NCBI GenBank assembly: GCA_021849505.1
Contig: JAJZSW010000001.1
Span: 1-64,000 of the forward strand
Direction: 5' to 3'
Source: Pseudomonadota bacterium
GTDB taxonomy: Bacteria; Pseudomonadota; Gammaproteobacteria; Burkholderiales; Rhodocyclaceae
Length of the DNA: 64,000 nucleotides
Position 1 is the first letter of the stretch. Each line of letters opens with the position of its first letter. The notes beneath the pieces are model-generated. The model did not search any database, was not told where the DNA came from, and saw nothing but the letters and a program-made list of their open reading frames with translations. A program made the translations under genes and the position numbers. Shown piece after piece: positions 22,940-33,881 of the stretch.

Positions 22940-24463
22940 ATGTGCGGCATTCTCGGCGTAGTCGCCACCACACCAGTCAATCAGCTGCTCTATGACGGCC
23001 TGCAGGTGCTGCAGCATCGCGGGCAGGATGCTGCCGGCATCGCCACCGCCGAGGGCGGGCGCTTCCACATGCACAAGGGGCCGGGCCTGGTGCGCGATGT
23101 CTTCCGCACGCGCAACATGCGCAACCTGATCGGCAACTGGGGCATCGGCCATTGCCGCTATCCGACGGCCGGTTCCGCCTACAACGCCGCCGAGTCGCAG
23201 CCCTTCTACGTCAATTCGCCATTCGGCCTGATGCTGGCCCACAACGGCAATCTGACCAATGCCGAGCAACTCAAACGCGACATGTTCCTGCAGGACCTGC
23301 GGCACATGAACACCAACTCGGATTCCGAGGTGCTGCTCAACGTGCTGGCGCACGAATTGCAGGAAGCCTCGACGAAATACCAGGTCGACGCCGAGACGAT
23401 CTTCAAGGCGGTGGCCGGCATGCACAAGCGCGTGCGCGGCGCCTATGCCGTGGTGGCGATGATCGCCGGCTACGGGCTGCTGGCCTTCCGCGATCCCTAC
23501 GGCATCCGGCCGCTGGTGATCGGCAAGAACGAAACGCCGGCCGGCACGGAATATCTCGTCGCTTCGGAGAGCGTGGCGATCGACACGCTCGGCTTCCAGT
23601 TCCTGCGCGATGTCGAACCCGGCGAGGCGGTGCTGATCGACACGCGCGGCCAGTTCATCAGCCGCCAGTGCGCGGAGAAGACCCAGCATGCGCCCTGCAT
23701 GTTCGAGTACGTCTATCTCGCGCGGCCGGATTCGCTGATCGATGGGGTATCGGTTTATTCGTCGCGCGTGAACATGGGCGTCTCGCTGGCCGACAAGATC
23801 CGCCACACCATGCCGCATCTGGCGATCGACACGGTGATCCCGATTCCCGATTCGAGCCGGCCGGCCGCTCTCGAACTGGCAACACGGCTCGGCGTGCCCT
23901 ACCGCGAGGGTTTCGTGAAGAACCGCTACATCGGCCGCACCTTCATCATGCCCGGTCAGGCCTCGCGCAAGAAGTCGGTGCGCCAGAAGCTCAACGCCAT
24001 CGGCTCGGAGTTTCGCGGCAAGAATGTGCTGCTGGTCGATGATTCGATCGTGCGCGGCACGACCAGCCGCGAGATCATCATGATGGCGCGCGAGGCGGGC
24101 GCTCAGAAGGTGTATTTCGCATCCGCCAGCCCGCCGGTGCGTTTCGCCAACGTCTACGGCATCGACATGCCCTCGCGTACCGAGTTGATCGCCGCCTTCC
24201 GCAACGACGAGGAGATTCGCCAGGAGATCGGCGCCGATGCCTTGATCTACCAGGATCTCGAAGCCATGAAGAACGCCGTGCGCGCCATCAATCCGGCGCT
24301 GACGCAATTCGACACCTCCTGTTTCGACGGCCATTACATCACCGGCGACGTCAGCGCCGACTATCTCAACAGCATCGAGGCGGCCCGCGCCAGGCCGGCG
24401 CGCCATGACGGCGATGGCGGCGATGGCGGCCAGCTCGATCTCAACCTCGTATCCCACGAATGA
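22940..24463 (+). CDS. purF: Amidophosphoribosyltransferase
   Basis: [51 protein letters not shown]. Confidence 0.97.
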   Translation: MCGILGVVATTPVNQLLYDGLQVLQHRGQDAAGIATAEGGRFHMHKGPGLVRDVFRTRNMRNLIGNWGIGHCRYPTAGSAYNAAESQPFYVNSPFGLMLAHNGNLTNAEQLKRDMFLQDLRHMNTNSDSEVLLNVLAHELQEASTKYQVDAETIFKAVAGMHKRVRGAYAVVAMIAGYGLLAFRDPYGIRPLVIGKNETPAGTEYLVASESVAIDTLGFQFLRDVEPGEAVLIDTRGQFISRQCAEKTQHAPCMFEYVYLARPDSLIDGVSVYSSRVNMGVSLADKIRHTMPHLAIDTVIPIPDSSRPAALELATRLGVPYREGFVKNRYIGRTFIMPGQASRKKSVRQKLNAIGSEFRGKNVLLVDDSIVRGTTSREIIMMAREAGAQKVYFASASPPVRFANVYGIDMPSRTELIAAFRNDEEIRQEIGADALIYQDLEAMKNAVRAINPALTQFDTSCFDGHYITGDVSADYLNSIEAARARPARHDGDGGDGGQLDLNLVSHE

Positions 24464-25641
24464 ACGAAGATCCCCGCTACCAGTTCGATACCCTGGCGAT
24501 TCGCGCCGGGCAGGAGCGCAGCCAATACGGCGAGCATTCGGAGGCGCTCTATCTGACGTCCAGCTTCGTCTTCCCGAGCGCGGCCCAGGCCGCGGCGCTG
24601 TTCGCCGGCGAAGTCGAGGGCTATACCTACTCGCGGTTCACCAACCCGACCGTGACCCTGTTCCAGGATCGGCTCGCCGCGCTGGAAGGCGCGGAAGCCT
24701 GCATCGCGACGGCCAGCGGCATGTCGGCGATTCTTGCCACTGCGCTGGCCCTGCTGCAGTCGGGCGATCATGTCGTCGCCGCGCGCGGCATCTTCGGCGC
24801 GAGCCAGGCCCTGTTCGGCACGCTCCTGCCGAAATTCGGCGTGACGACGACCTTCGTGCCCGGCTGCGATCCGGAGAGCTTCCGGAAAGCGATCCAGCCG
24901 CACACGAAGCTCGTGTTCATCGAGACGCCCTCCAACCCGCTGACCGAGGTGCATGACATGGCCGCGCTGGCGGACATGGCGCATGCCGTCGGCGCGCTGC
25001 TGGTCGTCGACAACTGCTTCTGCACGCCGGCGCTGCAACGGCCGCTCGAGTTCGGCGCCGATCTCGTCATCCATTCCGCCACCAAACATCTCGACGGGCA
25101 GGGTCGCGTGATGGGCGGTGCGGTCTGCGGGGCTAAGGCGCCTATCGAGGAAGTCTTCAAATTCATGCGCACCGCCGGACCGAGCCTGTCCCCCTTCAAT
25201 GCCTGGGTGCTCGTCAAGGGGCTGGAAACGCTCAAGCTGCGCATGCAGGCGCACTCGGCCAACGCGCTGGAACTGGCGCGCCGGCTCGAGTCCCATCCGG
25301 CCATCGAACGCATCTTCTATCCCGGCCTGCCGTCCCATCCGCAACATGCGCTGGCGCAGCGCCAGCAGTCGGCCGGTGGCGCCATCGTCTCCTTCGAGGT
25401 GAAGGGCGGCAGGGCAGCCGCCTGGCGGGTCGTCGACAACTGCAAGTTGCTGTCGATCACTTCCAACCTCGGCGATGTCAAGACGACCATCACGCATCCG
25501 GGAACCACCACACACGGTCGCGTGACGCCGGAAGCGCGTGCCGAGGCGGGCATCACCGAGGGCCTGGTGCGCATCGCCGTCGGCCTCGAAGCGATCGACG
25601 ACATCGAAGCAGACCTGCTGCGCGGCCTGGGACCGCGCTGA
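24460..25641 (+). CDS. metZ: O-succinylhomoserine sulfhydrylase
   Basis: Cys/Met PLP family: [41 protein letters not shown]. Confidence 0.93.
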   Translation: MNEDPRYQFDTLAIRAGQERSQYGEHSEALYLTSSFVFPSAAQAAALFAGEVEGYTYSRFTNPTVTLFQDRLAALEGAEACIATASGMSAILATALALLQSGDHVVAARGIFGASQALFGTLLPKFGVTTTFVPGCDPESFRKAIQPHTKLVFIETPSNPLTEVHDMAALADMAHAVGALLVVDNCFCTPALQRPLEFGADLVIHSATKHLDGQGRVMGGAVCGAKAPIEEVFKFMRTAGPSLSPFNAWVLVKGLETLKLRMQAHSANALELARRLESHPAIERIFYPGLPSHPQHALAQRQQSAGGAIVSFEVKGGRAAAWRVVDNCKLLSITSNLGDVKTTITHPGTTTHGRVTPEARAEAGITEGLVRIAVGLEAIDDIEADLLRGLGPR

Positions 25642-25663
25642 GCGGTGCGACCGCGCGGCGGGC

Positions 25664-25687
25664 GCCGTCCCGTCAGCGCCGACTTTC
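25664..25687 (-). repeat. Dispersed repeat, intergenic copy after metZ
   Basis: GCCGTCCCGTCAGCGCCGACTTTC. Confidence 0.75.
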
Positions 25688-25771
25688 GTGCCCGGTCTGG
25701 GCCGACTCCTTGAACTGCTAAAATCCGCTTGGTAGCTGTGATGCTACCTCTGATGACTTTTCCCCGATGCC

Positions 25772-26953
25772 ATGAAACGCTCCCGTTTTTCCCGCCGCAC
25801 CAAGCAAACCCCGGATACCGAGGAGCTGATCCGCCTCGCCACGCAACTGAGCCTGTCGGGCAGCCGGCTTGAGGATGTCTTCTGGGAGCGTCGTCTCGCG
25901 GTGACGATCGATCGGCTCCTGCGCGGCCAGGACGAAGCCGCGCTGAATGCCGCCCTGGACCATCTCTATGGAGCAGGTGGCCGCGCCTACGACGAATTGG
26001 CCGACATGGTCGAGAACTGTGCCGAATCGCATCACCACGCGATGGCTGGCGCGGGGGGCGGGCAGGATGTGCTGTTGTTCGCCGCGCCGGTGCTGGCCTG
26101 GTCGCGCTATGCGATTCCCTCCGGCCCGATCGCGCCGGAAGTGCTTAACAACCTGCGCGTCCAGCTGCAGGCCCACGTGTTCGCCTCCGAAGTGCGCTTC
26201 GGCCTTGCCGACTATTTCTTCAGCCCGGACCAGTTGCCGCAGAGCTATTGCGAGACGGCGGCGCTGGCGGAAAAGCTCGCCAAGGCAGGGCTGCACGGGC
26301 GCGACATCAAGCTCGATGCCAGCCAGATGGCGGAAACGATGAACTTCCTTTCCGATACCCGTTACCTGATCGGCGTGGTTTGCGCACCGGCGGGTGCGCC
26401 ATTGTTCCGCTGGCAGGAGGACGACGGCAGCCGCAGCGAGGCCCTCAAGCAGTGGCGGGCGCAGGGCGGCGAGGTGCTGCGGGCACTGTTGCCAGCCTGT
26501 GCGACCGAGCCCTTGCTGCCGCAATCCTTCCATGCCGCGATCCGCGAGGCGGACCGTGCTTCGCGCCCCTACTCGCTGCGTTCCGCGGTTGCCTTCCTGC
26601 AGACGACCCTGAACGTGCCGGCCGCGAACCTGCGGGCGGTGGTGGCACCGTACTATGATCGCCAGATCGAGGAATATCGCATCGGTTTTACTCTCGGCGA
26701 GGCCTCCGAAGTCGTGCATGGCGTGGTCTGGCCTTTGCTGGAGAACGAGGACGAGGCGGCCGAACTGCCCGCCCAGATCGAGGCGGTATTGCGCGAGGCG
26801 GGCATCCGCGAAGTGCTGGTGCTCGACCACCGCTTCCCGCTCGAGTATTGCGACGACTGCGGCGCGCCGCTCTATCCGAATCCAGAAGGCGAGCCCGTGC
26901 ATGCCGAGCTGCCCGAGCAGGAAGAGGAAGCCATGCCGCGCCACTTGCACTAG
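25772..26953 (+). CDS. DUF2863-like conserved betaproteobacterial protein
   Basis: Long high-GC ORF in conserved position; no recognised catalytic motif. Confidence 0.6.
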   Translation: MKRSRFSRRTKQTPDTEELIRLATQLSLSGSRLEDVFWERRLAVTIDRLLRGQDEAALNAALDHLYGAGGRAYDELADMVENCAESHHHAMAGAGGGQDVLLFAAPVLAWSRYAIPSGPIAPEVLNNLRVQLQAHVFASEVRFGLADYFFSPDQLPQSYCETAALAEKLAKAGLHGRDIKLDASQMAETMNFLSDTRYLIGVVCAPAGAPLFRWQEDDGSRSEALKQWRAQGGEVLRALLPACATEPLLPQSFHAAIREADRASRPYSLRSAVAFLQTTLNVPAANLRAVVAPYYDRQIEEYRIGFTLGEASEVVHGVVWPLLENEDEAAELPAQIEAVLREAGIREVLVLDHRFPLEYCDDCGAPLYPNPEGEPVHAELPEQEEEAMPRHLH

Positions 26954-26961
26954 GCGCGCGG

Positions 26962-27558
26962 ATGGCGATACCCTCAGCGCTGGACGAACTGGTCGCGGCC
27001 CTGCGCTGCCTGCCGGGCGTCGGGCCGAAATCGGCGCAGCGCATGACCTACCATCTCCTGCAGCACGACCCGCGCGGCGCAGAGCGGCTTGCCCGCGCGC
27101 TCGATCAGGCCCTGGGTTCGCTGCGCCACTGCAACCGCTGCAACAATTTCACCGAGGCCGAGATCTGCGAGCGCTGCCTGTCGCCGAAGCGCGACCCCGC
27201 TCAGTTGTGCGTCGTCGAAATGCCGGCAGACCTCAACACGATGGAGCAGACCCACGCCTACAGCGGCCTGTATTACGTCCTGATGGGGCGTTTGAGTCCG
27301 CTCGACGGCATCGGTCCGCGCGAACTGGCCTTCGACCGGCTGCTCGCCCGCGCCAGCGACGGCGTCGTCAAGGAGGTGATTCTGGCTACCAACCTGACAC
27401 ACGAGGGCGAGGCGACCGCCCATTACCTCTCGGAAATGCTGCACGCCCGCGGGATCAAGGTCAGCCGCATTGCCCGTGGCCTGCCGCTGGGTAGCGAAAT
27501 CGAGTATGCGGATGCTGCCAGCGTCGCTCAGGCATTCCTCGAAAGACGCGATTATTGA
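26962..27558 (+). CDS. recR: Recombination protein RecR
   Basis: [20 protein letters not shown], zinc finger [16 protein letters not shown], Toprim [14 protein letters not shown]. Confidence 0.95.
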   Translation: MAIPSALDELVAALRCLPGVGPKSAQRMTYHLLQHDPRGAERLARALDQALGSLRHCNRCNNFTEAEICERCLSPKRDPAQLCVVEMPADLNTMEQTHAYSGLYYVLMGRLSPLDGIGPRELAFDRLLARASDGVVKEVILATNLTHEGEATAHYLSEMLHARGIKVSRIARGLPLGSEIEYADAASVAQAFLERRDY

Positions 27559-27662
27559 CGAATAAACAAAGGGTTGGTTTATAGGGGCTTTAATTGCCCG
27601 ACTGACTTGAGTACAATCGTCAAGTTTTTTGCATTCGCTTTCTTACTTTTCAGGAAACCACC

Positions 27663-28259
27663 ATGAGTTGTGACGATACAGTGGATTGTGGCAGGCGTCG
27701 CCTGCTGGTCGCCACGTCGGTTGCCGGAGGTGTGGCAGGAGTCGCCGCAGTCGTGCCGTTTGTCAGCACCTTTGCCCCCTCCGAGCGCGCCAAGTCGGCC
27801 GGTGCCCCTGTCGAGGTCGATGTCAGCAAGCTCGCCCCCGGCGAAATGATGACCGTCGAATGGCGCGGCAAGCCGGTGTGGATCATTCACCGTACCAAGG
27901 AAATGCTCGACGATCTGACGAAGCTGGGTGCCAAGCTGTCCGATCCGAAGTCGGACCGCAACATGCAGCCCGCCTACGCCAAGAACGAGCATCGCTCGAT
28001 CAAGCCCGAATATCTGGTGGCCATCGGCATCTGTACCCATCTGGGCTGCTCGCCGTCCGAAAAGTTCAGGAGCGGTGCCGAATCCGGGGTTGCGGCCGAC
28101 TGGCCCGGTGGCTTCCTTTGCCCCTGCCATGGTTCGTTGTTCGATCTCGCCGGTCGCGTTTACAAGAGCATGCCGGCACCGGACAACCTCGAGATTCCGC
28201 CTCATGTTTATCTGTCCGACGCCAGGATTTTGATCGGCGAAGACAGGAAGGGAGCCTAA
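27663..28259 (+). CDS. petA: Ubiquinol-cytochrome c reductase iron-sulfur subunit (Rieske)
   Basis: CTHLGCSPSEK...CPCHGSLFDLAGRVYKSMPAPDNL, twin TM/Tat-like N-terminus. Confidence 0.95.
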   Translation: MSCDDTVDCGRRRLLVATSVAGGVAGVAAVVPFVSTFAPSERAKSAGAPVEVDVSKLAPGEMMTVEWRGKPVWIIHRTKEMLDDLTKLGAKLSDPKSDRNMQPAYAKNEHRSIKPEYLVAIGICTHLGCSPSEKFRSGAESGVAADWPGGFLCPCHGSLFDLAGRVYKSMPAPDNLEIPPHVYLSDARILIGEDRKGA

Positions 28260-28262
28260 GCC

Positions 28263-29564
28263 ATGGGTGCCCCCATCGCTGATAAATACAAGTCCGACGG
28301 CACGCGTTCCGGCAACCTGCTGGAGTGGATCGATGCCCGCTTCCCCCTGACGGCACTCTGGAACGACCATCTGGCCAAGTATTACGCGCCGAAGAACTTC
28401 AACTTCTGGTACTTTTTCGGCTCTCTCGCGCTCCTGGTGCTGGTGATCCAGATCGTCACGGGCATTTTCCTGGTCATGCACTACAAGCCGGACGCCTCAC
28501 TGAACGCTTCCGGCGTCCCGGTGGCTTTCGCCAGCGTCGAGTACATCATGCGCGACGTGCCCTGGGGCTGGCTGATCCGCTATTTGCATTCCACCGGCGC
28601 TTCGGCCTTCTTTGTCGTCGTCTATTTGCACATGTTCCGCGGCATGCTGTACGGCTCGTACCGCAAGCCGCGCGAACTGATCTGGATCTTCGGCGTGCTG
28701 ATCTTCCTGTGCCTGATGGCCGAGGCGTTCATGGGCTATCTGCTGCCCTGGGGACAGATGTCCTACTGGGGTGCCCAGGTGATCGTCAACCTGTTCACGG
28801 CGATTCCGCTGATCGGCCCCGAGCTTGGCGTCTGGATCCGCGGCGACTACGTGATCGGCGACGCGACCCTGAACCGCTTCTTCTCCTTCCACGTGATCGC
28901 CATTCCCCTGATCCTGGTCGGCCTGGTGGCCGCGCACGTCATCGCCTTGCACGAAGTCGGCTCCAACAACCCGGACGGCATCGAGATCAAGAAGAAGAAG
29001 GACGCCAACGGCATTCCGCTTGACGGCATTCCCTTCCACCCGTACTACACGGTGAAGGACATCGTCGGCGTGGTGGTCTTCCTGGCTGCGTTCGCGGTCA
29101 TCGTCTTCTTCTTGCCTGAAGGCGGCGGCTACTTCCTGGAGTACAACAACTTCTTCCCCGCCGACCCACTGGTAACGCCACCGCACATCGCGCCGGTCTG
29201 GTACTTCACGCCCTACTACTCGATCCTGCGCGCCAACACCGTGAATTTCTTCTGGATCGACGCCAAGCTCTGGGGGGTGATCTTCATGGGACTCGGCGTG
29301 ATGATCCTGTTCTTCCTGCCCTGGCTCGACCGCAGTCCGGTCAAGTCGATCCGCTATCGCGGCCCGCTCTACAAGGGCGCGCTGACGATCTTCGTGATCA
29401 GCTTCCTAATCCTCGGCTACCTGGGCATCCTTCCGCCGACGCCGGGTCGTACGCTGGTCGCGCAGATCTGCACGATCCTCTATTTCGCCTTCTTCCTGCT
29501 GATGCCGATCTACACATCGCTGGACAAGTGCAAGGCTGAGCCGGAAAGGGTGACGGAGAAATGA
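28263..29564 (+). CDS. petB: Cytochrome b
   Basis: FGSLALLVLVIQIVTGIFLVMHYKP, YLLPWGQMSYWGAQVIVNL. Confidence 0.96.
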   Translation: MGAPIADKYKSDGTRSGNLLEWIDARFPLTALWNDHLAKYYAPKNFNFWYFFGSLALLVLVIQIVTGIFLVMHYKPDASLNASGVPVAFASVEYIMRDVPWGWLIRYLHSTGASAFFVVVYLHMFRGMLYGSYRKPRELIWIFGVLIFLCLMAEAFMGYLLPWGQMSYWGAQVIVNLFTAIPLIGPELGVWIRGDYVIGDATLNRFFSFHVIAIPLILVGLVAAHVIALHEVGSNNPDGIEIKKKKDANGIPLDGIPFHPYYTVKDIVGVVVFLAAFAVIVFFLPEGGGYFLEYNNFFPADPLVTPPHIAPVWYFTPYYSILRANTVNFFWIDAKLWGVIFMGLGVMILFFLPWLDRSPVKSIRYRGPLYKGALTIFVISFLILGYLGILPPTPGRTLVAQICTILYFAFFLLMPIYTSLDKCKAEPERVTEK

Positions 29565-30283
29565 AAAAGCTGTTGATTGCATTGCTGTGGGCACCGCTGC
29601 TGGCCTCGGTGCAGGTTTTTGCTGCCGGGGCGGAGGTCAAGCTCGACAAGGCGCCTGATCGCGGACGGGATTACGCGGCGCTGCAGAACGGCGCCAAGGT
29701 GTTCGTCAACTATTGCCTGAATTGCCACTCGGCATCCTACATGCGCTACAACCGCCTGCAGGACATCGGACTGACCGAGCAGCAGATCAAGGACAACCTC
29801 CTGTTCACCCAGGACAAGGTCGGCGAACTGATGACCATCGCGATGCGGCGCGCGGAAGCCAAGCAATGGTTCGGCGCGGCCCCACCCGATCTGACCGTGA
29901 TCGCGCGCGCGCGCTCGACCGCGGCCTATTCCGGCGCTGACTGGCTCTATACCTACATGCGCGGCTTTTACCGCGACGACTCGCGCCCGACTGGCTGGAA
30001 CAACACGGTGTTCGCCAATGTCGGCATGCCGCACGTGCTTTGGGAATTGCAAGGCGAGCAGGTCATGGGCGCCGACCACAAGCTGGCACTGGCCAAGCCC
30101 GGCCTGCTGCAACCCAAGGAATACGATGCGCTGGTCGCCGATCTGGTCGGATTCCTGAATTACATGGGCGAGCCGGTGCAGAACTACCGTAAAGAACTGG
30201 GTGTGATCGTACTGATCGCCCTGGCCATACTATTCGTCTTCTCCTATGCGCTCAAGCGCGAATACTGGCGAGACATTCATTAA
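29561..30283 (+). CDS. petC: Cytochrome c1
   Basis: CLNCHSASYMRYNRL heme motif, C-terminal TM. Confidence 0.95.
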   Translation: MKKLLIALLWAPLLASVQVFAAGAEVKLDKAPDRGRDYAALQNGAKVFVNYCLNCHSASYMRYNRLQDIGLTEQQIKDNLLFTQDKVGELMTIAMRRAEAKQWFGAAPPDLTVIARARSTAAYSGADWLYTYMRGFYRDDSRPTGWNNTVFANVGMPHVLWELQGEQVMGADHKLALAKPGLLQPKEYDALVADLVGFLNYMGEPVQNYRKELGVIVLIALAILFVFSYALKREYWRDIH

Positions 30284-30301
30284 CCGAACAACGAAACTGC
30301 C

Positions 30302-30973
30302 ATGGGACATCGAGACATGAATCCACCTGTGCGTCGCGTGGTGCGAGATTCCGATTATTCGTGGGGAACGAGCGCCATGATGAACCTGTACTCGGGCACA
30401 ACCTGCCCGTTCAGCCATCGCTGCCGCATCGTCCTGTACGAGAAGCAGATGGACTTTCAGGTGATCGACGTCGACCTGTTCAACAAGCCCGAGGACATCG
30501 CCGTCATCAACCCCTACAATCGCGTGCCGGTGCTGGTTGATCGCGATCTCGTCCTGTACGAGTCGAACATCATCAACGAGTACATCGACGAGCGCTTCCC
30601 GCATCCGCAACTGATGCCGCCTGATCCGCAGACGCGGGCCAAGGCGCGCCAGCTGCTGCACACGATGGAGCACGAACTATTCAGTCACATCGATGCCCTG
30701 GAGCGCAATCTCAAGACGGCGGACAAGACCCGGGCGCATATCCGTGACCGGCTCGTCGAGCTGACACCGCTCTTCGCCAAGCAGAAGTTCCTGCTCGGCG
30801 ACGATTTCTCGATGCTCGACGTGGCGATCGCGCCGCTGCTGTGGCGTCTCGATCACTACGGCATCGAACTGCCGAAGTCCGCCGCGCCCGTGATGAAGTT
30901 CGCCGAACGGATCTTCGCGCGCCAGGGCTTCATCGACGCGCTGACGCCTTCGGAAAAGGTGATGCGTCGCTGA
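30302..30973 (+). CDS. sspA: Stringent starvation protein A (GST fold)
   Basis: MMNLYSGTTCPFSHRCRIVLYEKQMDFQVIDVDL; true start may be 30377. Confidence 0.9.
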   Translation: MGHRDMNPPVRRVVRDSDYSWGTSAMMNLYSGTTCPFSHRCRIVLYEKQMDFQVIDVDLFNKPEDIAVINPYNRVPVLVDRDLVLYESNIINEYIDERFPHPQLMPPDPQTRAKARQLLHTMEHELFSHIDALERNLKTADKTRAHIRDRLVELTPLFAKQKFLLGDDFSMLDVAIAPLLWRLDHYGIELPKSAAPVMKFAERIFARQGFIDALTPSEKVMRR

Positions 30974-31013
30974 TTGCTGCGCAAGCGCCGCAGTTTTCCG
31001 CTGGCAACTGAAG

Positions 31014-31451
31014 ATGTTCACCACCAAACCCTACCTCATCCGCGCCATTCACGAATGGTGCGCGGATGAGGGCTTTACGCCCTATCTCGCGGTGCAGGTC
31101 GATGAGCGCACGCGCGTGCCGCGGGAATTCGTGCGCGATGGCCAGATCGTCCTCAACGTCAGCGCCGAAGCGACCCACCAGCTGGTGATGGGTAACGCGG
31201 AAATCACCTTCCAGACCCGCTTCAACGGTGCGTCCTTCCCGGTCGTCGTGCCGGTCGATGTCGTCGTGGCGATCTATGCGCGCGAAAACGGACAGGGCAT
31301 GGCTTTCGAAGCGACTCCGGCATCCGCGCCTGAGCTGGCAGACGGAAAAGTCGTCGCTGGCGAGACGGCAGCCGCAGAAACTGCTGATGTTGCGGAGAGT
31401 GAAACAGAGCCAGCCGCCAAACGGGGCGGACACCTGACCCTGGTCAAGTAA
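31014..31451 (+). CDS. sspB: ClpXP protease specificity-enhancing factor
   Basis: TTKPYLIRAIHEWCADEGFTPYLAVQVDERTRVPREFVRDGQIVLNVS, follows sspA. Confidence 0.93.
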   Translation: MFTTKPYLIRAIHEWCADEGFTPYLAVQVDERTRVPREFVRDGQIVLNVSAEATHQLVMGNAEITFQTRFNGASFPVVVPVDVVVAIYARENGQGMAFEATPASAPELADGKVVAGETAAAETADVAESETEPAAKRGGHLTLVK

Positions 31452-31488
31452 GTACCGTGTCGGGCGGGGAAGGGGGCGAAGTGCAAGC

Positions 31489-31533
31489 TGGCGCCCAAGA
31501 CAGGAATCGAACCTGTGACCTACCGCTTAGGAG
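31489..31533 (-). repeat. attL: 45-bp remnant of tRNA-Arg(CCU) 3' end
   Basis: TGGCGCCCAAGACAGGAATCGAACCTGTGACCTACCGCTTAGGAG, 43/45 match to 52117-52161. Confidence 0.93.
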
Positions 31534-31584
31534 AGGGCATTATTGCCTGTCAACCATGCGGGTTCCAAAGCGTTTAGGGCATTA

Positions 31585-31603
31585 TTGCCACAATCTTGCC
31601 ACA
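31585..31603 (+). promoter_or_regulatory. Putative integrase arm-type site, left end
   Basis: TTGCCACAATCTTGCCACA, identical 19-mer at 52017-52035; contains tandem TTGCCACA. Confidence 0.65.
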
Positions 31604-31643
31604 CCGGAAGGAAGCTTCTGGCAGGGCATTGAGGGAGTAATGC

Positions 31644-32732
31644 ATGGCGGCCATTCGGAAGCGCGGAGACTACAGCTACGAGGTTCAGGTGCGGAGGCGG
31701 GGCTTCCCGACCCTGACCAAGACATTCACCTATCGCGCCGACGCCGAGAAGTGGGCGCGGCAGATCGAGGCGGAACAGGAGCGGGGTGCCTACGTTCATC
31801 GTACCCCAGCCGAACGCGTGACGATGAACGATATCTTCGACAAGTACGAAGAGGATGTTCTGCCCAAGATGCGGGGCAAGAGTGCCAAGCCTGCCCTTAG
31901 CCTCCTCCGTGAAGAGTTCGGCAAGCTCAGTCTCGCAGGGTTGCAGTCTGCGCAGGTAGCGGCGTTCAGGGATAAGCGCGCGAAGGCTGGCAAGGCTGCC
32001 AGCACGATTCGTAAGGAGATCAACCTGCTCTCCAAGATCATCAATCTGGCAAGCAAGGAATGGGGCTACCCGATCGCAATCAATCCGTGCTCGATGGTGT
32101 CCCGGCCTAGCGAGGCGGACAGCGCGCGGGATCGGCGGCTGTTGGAGGGAGAAGAAAAACTGCTCCTTGCTGCAGCAAAGAAGAAGGGCAAGCACCATTT
32201 GGCCCTGGTTCGCCTGGCGATCGAGACTGGTGCCAGGCTAGGCGAACTGCTCCATCTTGAATGGGGTGACCTCGACCTCAAAAGCAAGGTGGCGACCATC
32301 AAGGGCATCGAGATTAATGGAGTACAGCAAACAAAGAACAAGGATAAATCTCGCCTCGTGCCACTCTCGCCCGCTGCCGTGACAGTGATCAGGACTCTAC
32401 AGGGAAAGGGCAAGGTGAAGACGCTGGAAGTTGGGAGGCTGTTCCCTTGGGCCAATTCGGATTCATTCACCAAGCCTTGGCGGGCGATTGTTGCGACGGC
32501 GAGGCAGGAATACGAGGAGGTGGGCGGCAAGGATTCTGCGATTCTGCGTGATTTGCGGTTCCACGACTTGCGGCATGAGGCAGCATCAAGACTGGCGCAG
32601 CTCTTGGAAATGCATCACTTGCAGAAAATGCTCGGGCACAAGACCCCAGCTATGACATCGCGTTACTATCAACAAAGCAAGGACGATGTTTCCGCTCTGG
32701 CGGCGCGGCTGGTGCGCTCTGCTGGATCTTGA
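31644..32732 (+). CDS. int: Tyrosine recombinase/integrase
   Basis: AIETGARLGELLHLEW ... HDLRHEAASRLA ... LGHKTPAMTSRYYQ (R-HxxR-Y); next to attL. Confidence 0.93.
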   Translation: MAAIRKRGDYSYEVQVRRRGFPTLTKTFTYRADAEKWARQIEAEQERGAYVHRTPAERVTMNDIFDKYEEDVLPKMRGKSAKPALSLLREEFGKLSLAGLQSAQVAAFRDKRAKAGKAASTIRKEINLLSKIINLASKEWGYPIAINPCSMVSRPSEADSARDRRLLEGEEKLLLAAAKKKGKHHLALVRLAIETGARLGELLHLEWGDLDLKSKVATIKGIEINGVQQTKNKDKSRLVPLSPAAVTVIRTLQGKGKVKTLEVGRLFPWANSDSFTKPWRAIVATARQEYEEVGGKDSAILRDLRFHDLRHEAASRLAQLLEMHHLQKMLGHKTPAMTSRYYQQSKDDVSALAARLVRSAGS

Positions 32733-32801
32733 TGAATATGACTCAAAGACGGGTTTTCGTCGGTTGAAATATTCTGACAATGCAGGATAATTGCTGAAAA
32801 T

Positions 32802-32818
32802 CCCCGGCGCGCCCGGGG
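32802..32818. terminator. GC hairpin downstream of integrase
   Basis: CCCCGG-CGCGC-CCGGGG. Confidence 0.35.
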
Positions 32819-33033
32819 CTGAGCTGACAGATTTAGCATTTTACAAGCGGTCCTCCGCGCGGCAAGCAGGAGGGAGGCTAGACAAGTTTGTGCCTTGAAT
32901 CCGCGATGCGCCCGCTGCCCCGATCTTCAAAGGGGGCCGGTCGGCGATCAGCACATCCATTATTTCAAACCCCGACCTTTTGCGCGAGCGGGGCGCGCAA
33001 CACGCATGCCGGCTGCATTTTCTGGAGAAGAAA

Positions 33034-33417
33034 ATGCAGAAAGTATTTGAAAATCGTGAGCGGCCGGCGGCCGCTCACGTACCGACCGGATTTGTTCTTT
33101 CAGAGCGCTCGGCCGCTCATTTTCTCAACACCTCACCGTCAACACTGCGGCGAGATCGCGCCACAGGCCATGCCGGAGGCATACCATTTGTGCGCATCGG
33201 CGCGCGGGTTGTTTACGTGCGCGAAGCGCTTGAGTGCTGGCTGCGCGAGCAGCAGCAGCGGCCCGCGACGCGTAGCGCCCTGACCGCAACTCGCGGTTTG
33301 AAGCGTGGCCGGCCAACAAAAAAAGAACAGCTTGATGCCGCGCGGCTGGGGCTGAACGTTGCGCAACTGCGCGCCCGCGAGGCGGCGGGGGCTGTGCGGG
33401 AAGGAGGTGCAAAATGA
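33034..33417 (+). CDS. HTH (excisionase/AlpA- or MerR-like) DNA-binding protein
   Basis: VPTGFVLSERSAAHFLNTSPSTLRRDRATGHAGGIPFVRIGARVVYVREALECWL winged-helix-like pattern; follows integrase. Confidence 0.6.
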   Translation: MQKVFENRERPAAAHVPTGFVLSERSAAHFLNTSPSTLRRDRATGHAGGIPFVRIGARVVYVREALECWLREQQQRPATRSALTATRGLKRGRPTKKEQLDAARLGLNVAQLRAREAAGAVREGGAK

Positions 33418-33872
33418 CGACCGCATGCGTTCTCCCGACCGTCGACAACCTTGCAGCGCATCTTCTCAAAAAATTTCGGCCAGGCCTGCTGCGCCTCGCA
33501 GCGCGCGCGGGCTGGCAGTCTGGAGACCTGCAAGGCGTGGCCTGGCTTGCCGCGCACGACGCGCTGCAACATTATGACGGCAGCAAGGGCAACCTTGATG
33601 CGAGGGGTTGGTGGTGCTGCCGGGCGCAGGCGCGTGGATTTCTGCCTGCAGGCGGCAGAGAGGAAGCGTTTCTTGAGGCTGAGGACGGGGACGATCCAGC
33701 CTCGATTCTCGAGGCAGCCGAGCAGGTCGACCTCCGCCTGCTGGGACTAGGGGCGGGGGTTGAGCGCAAGTCGGGAAGCGCGCGGAGCGCGCGGCGCTTC
33801 AGAGCGCGGGCGCGGAGCGCGGCCGCGCAGCTGCTGCGCGGCGGCGACGGCCGGCAGGGCGAACTTTTTTGA
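33414..33872 (+). CDS. Hypothetical protein of element
   Basis: ORF overlapping the preceding gene by 4 bp, in an apparent operon. Confidence 0.5.
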   Translation: MTTACVLPTVDNLAAHLLKKFRPGLLRLAARAGWQSGDLQGVAWLAAHDALQHYDGSKGNLDARGWWCCRAQARGFLPAGGREEAFLEAEDGDDPASILEAAEQVDLRLLGLGAGVERKSGSARSARRFRARARSAAAQLLRGGDGRQGELF

Positions 33873-33881
33873 GGGGGTGGA

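Noticed and set aside
22748-24457. 569-aa minus-strand ORF opposite purF
   Set aside because: Shadow ORF caused by high GC3; purF on the other strand has full family motifs
31501-31560. Second functional tRNA-Arg gene at left end
   Set aside because: Only the 3' 45 nt are present; no D-arm or 5' acceptor strand
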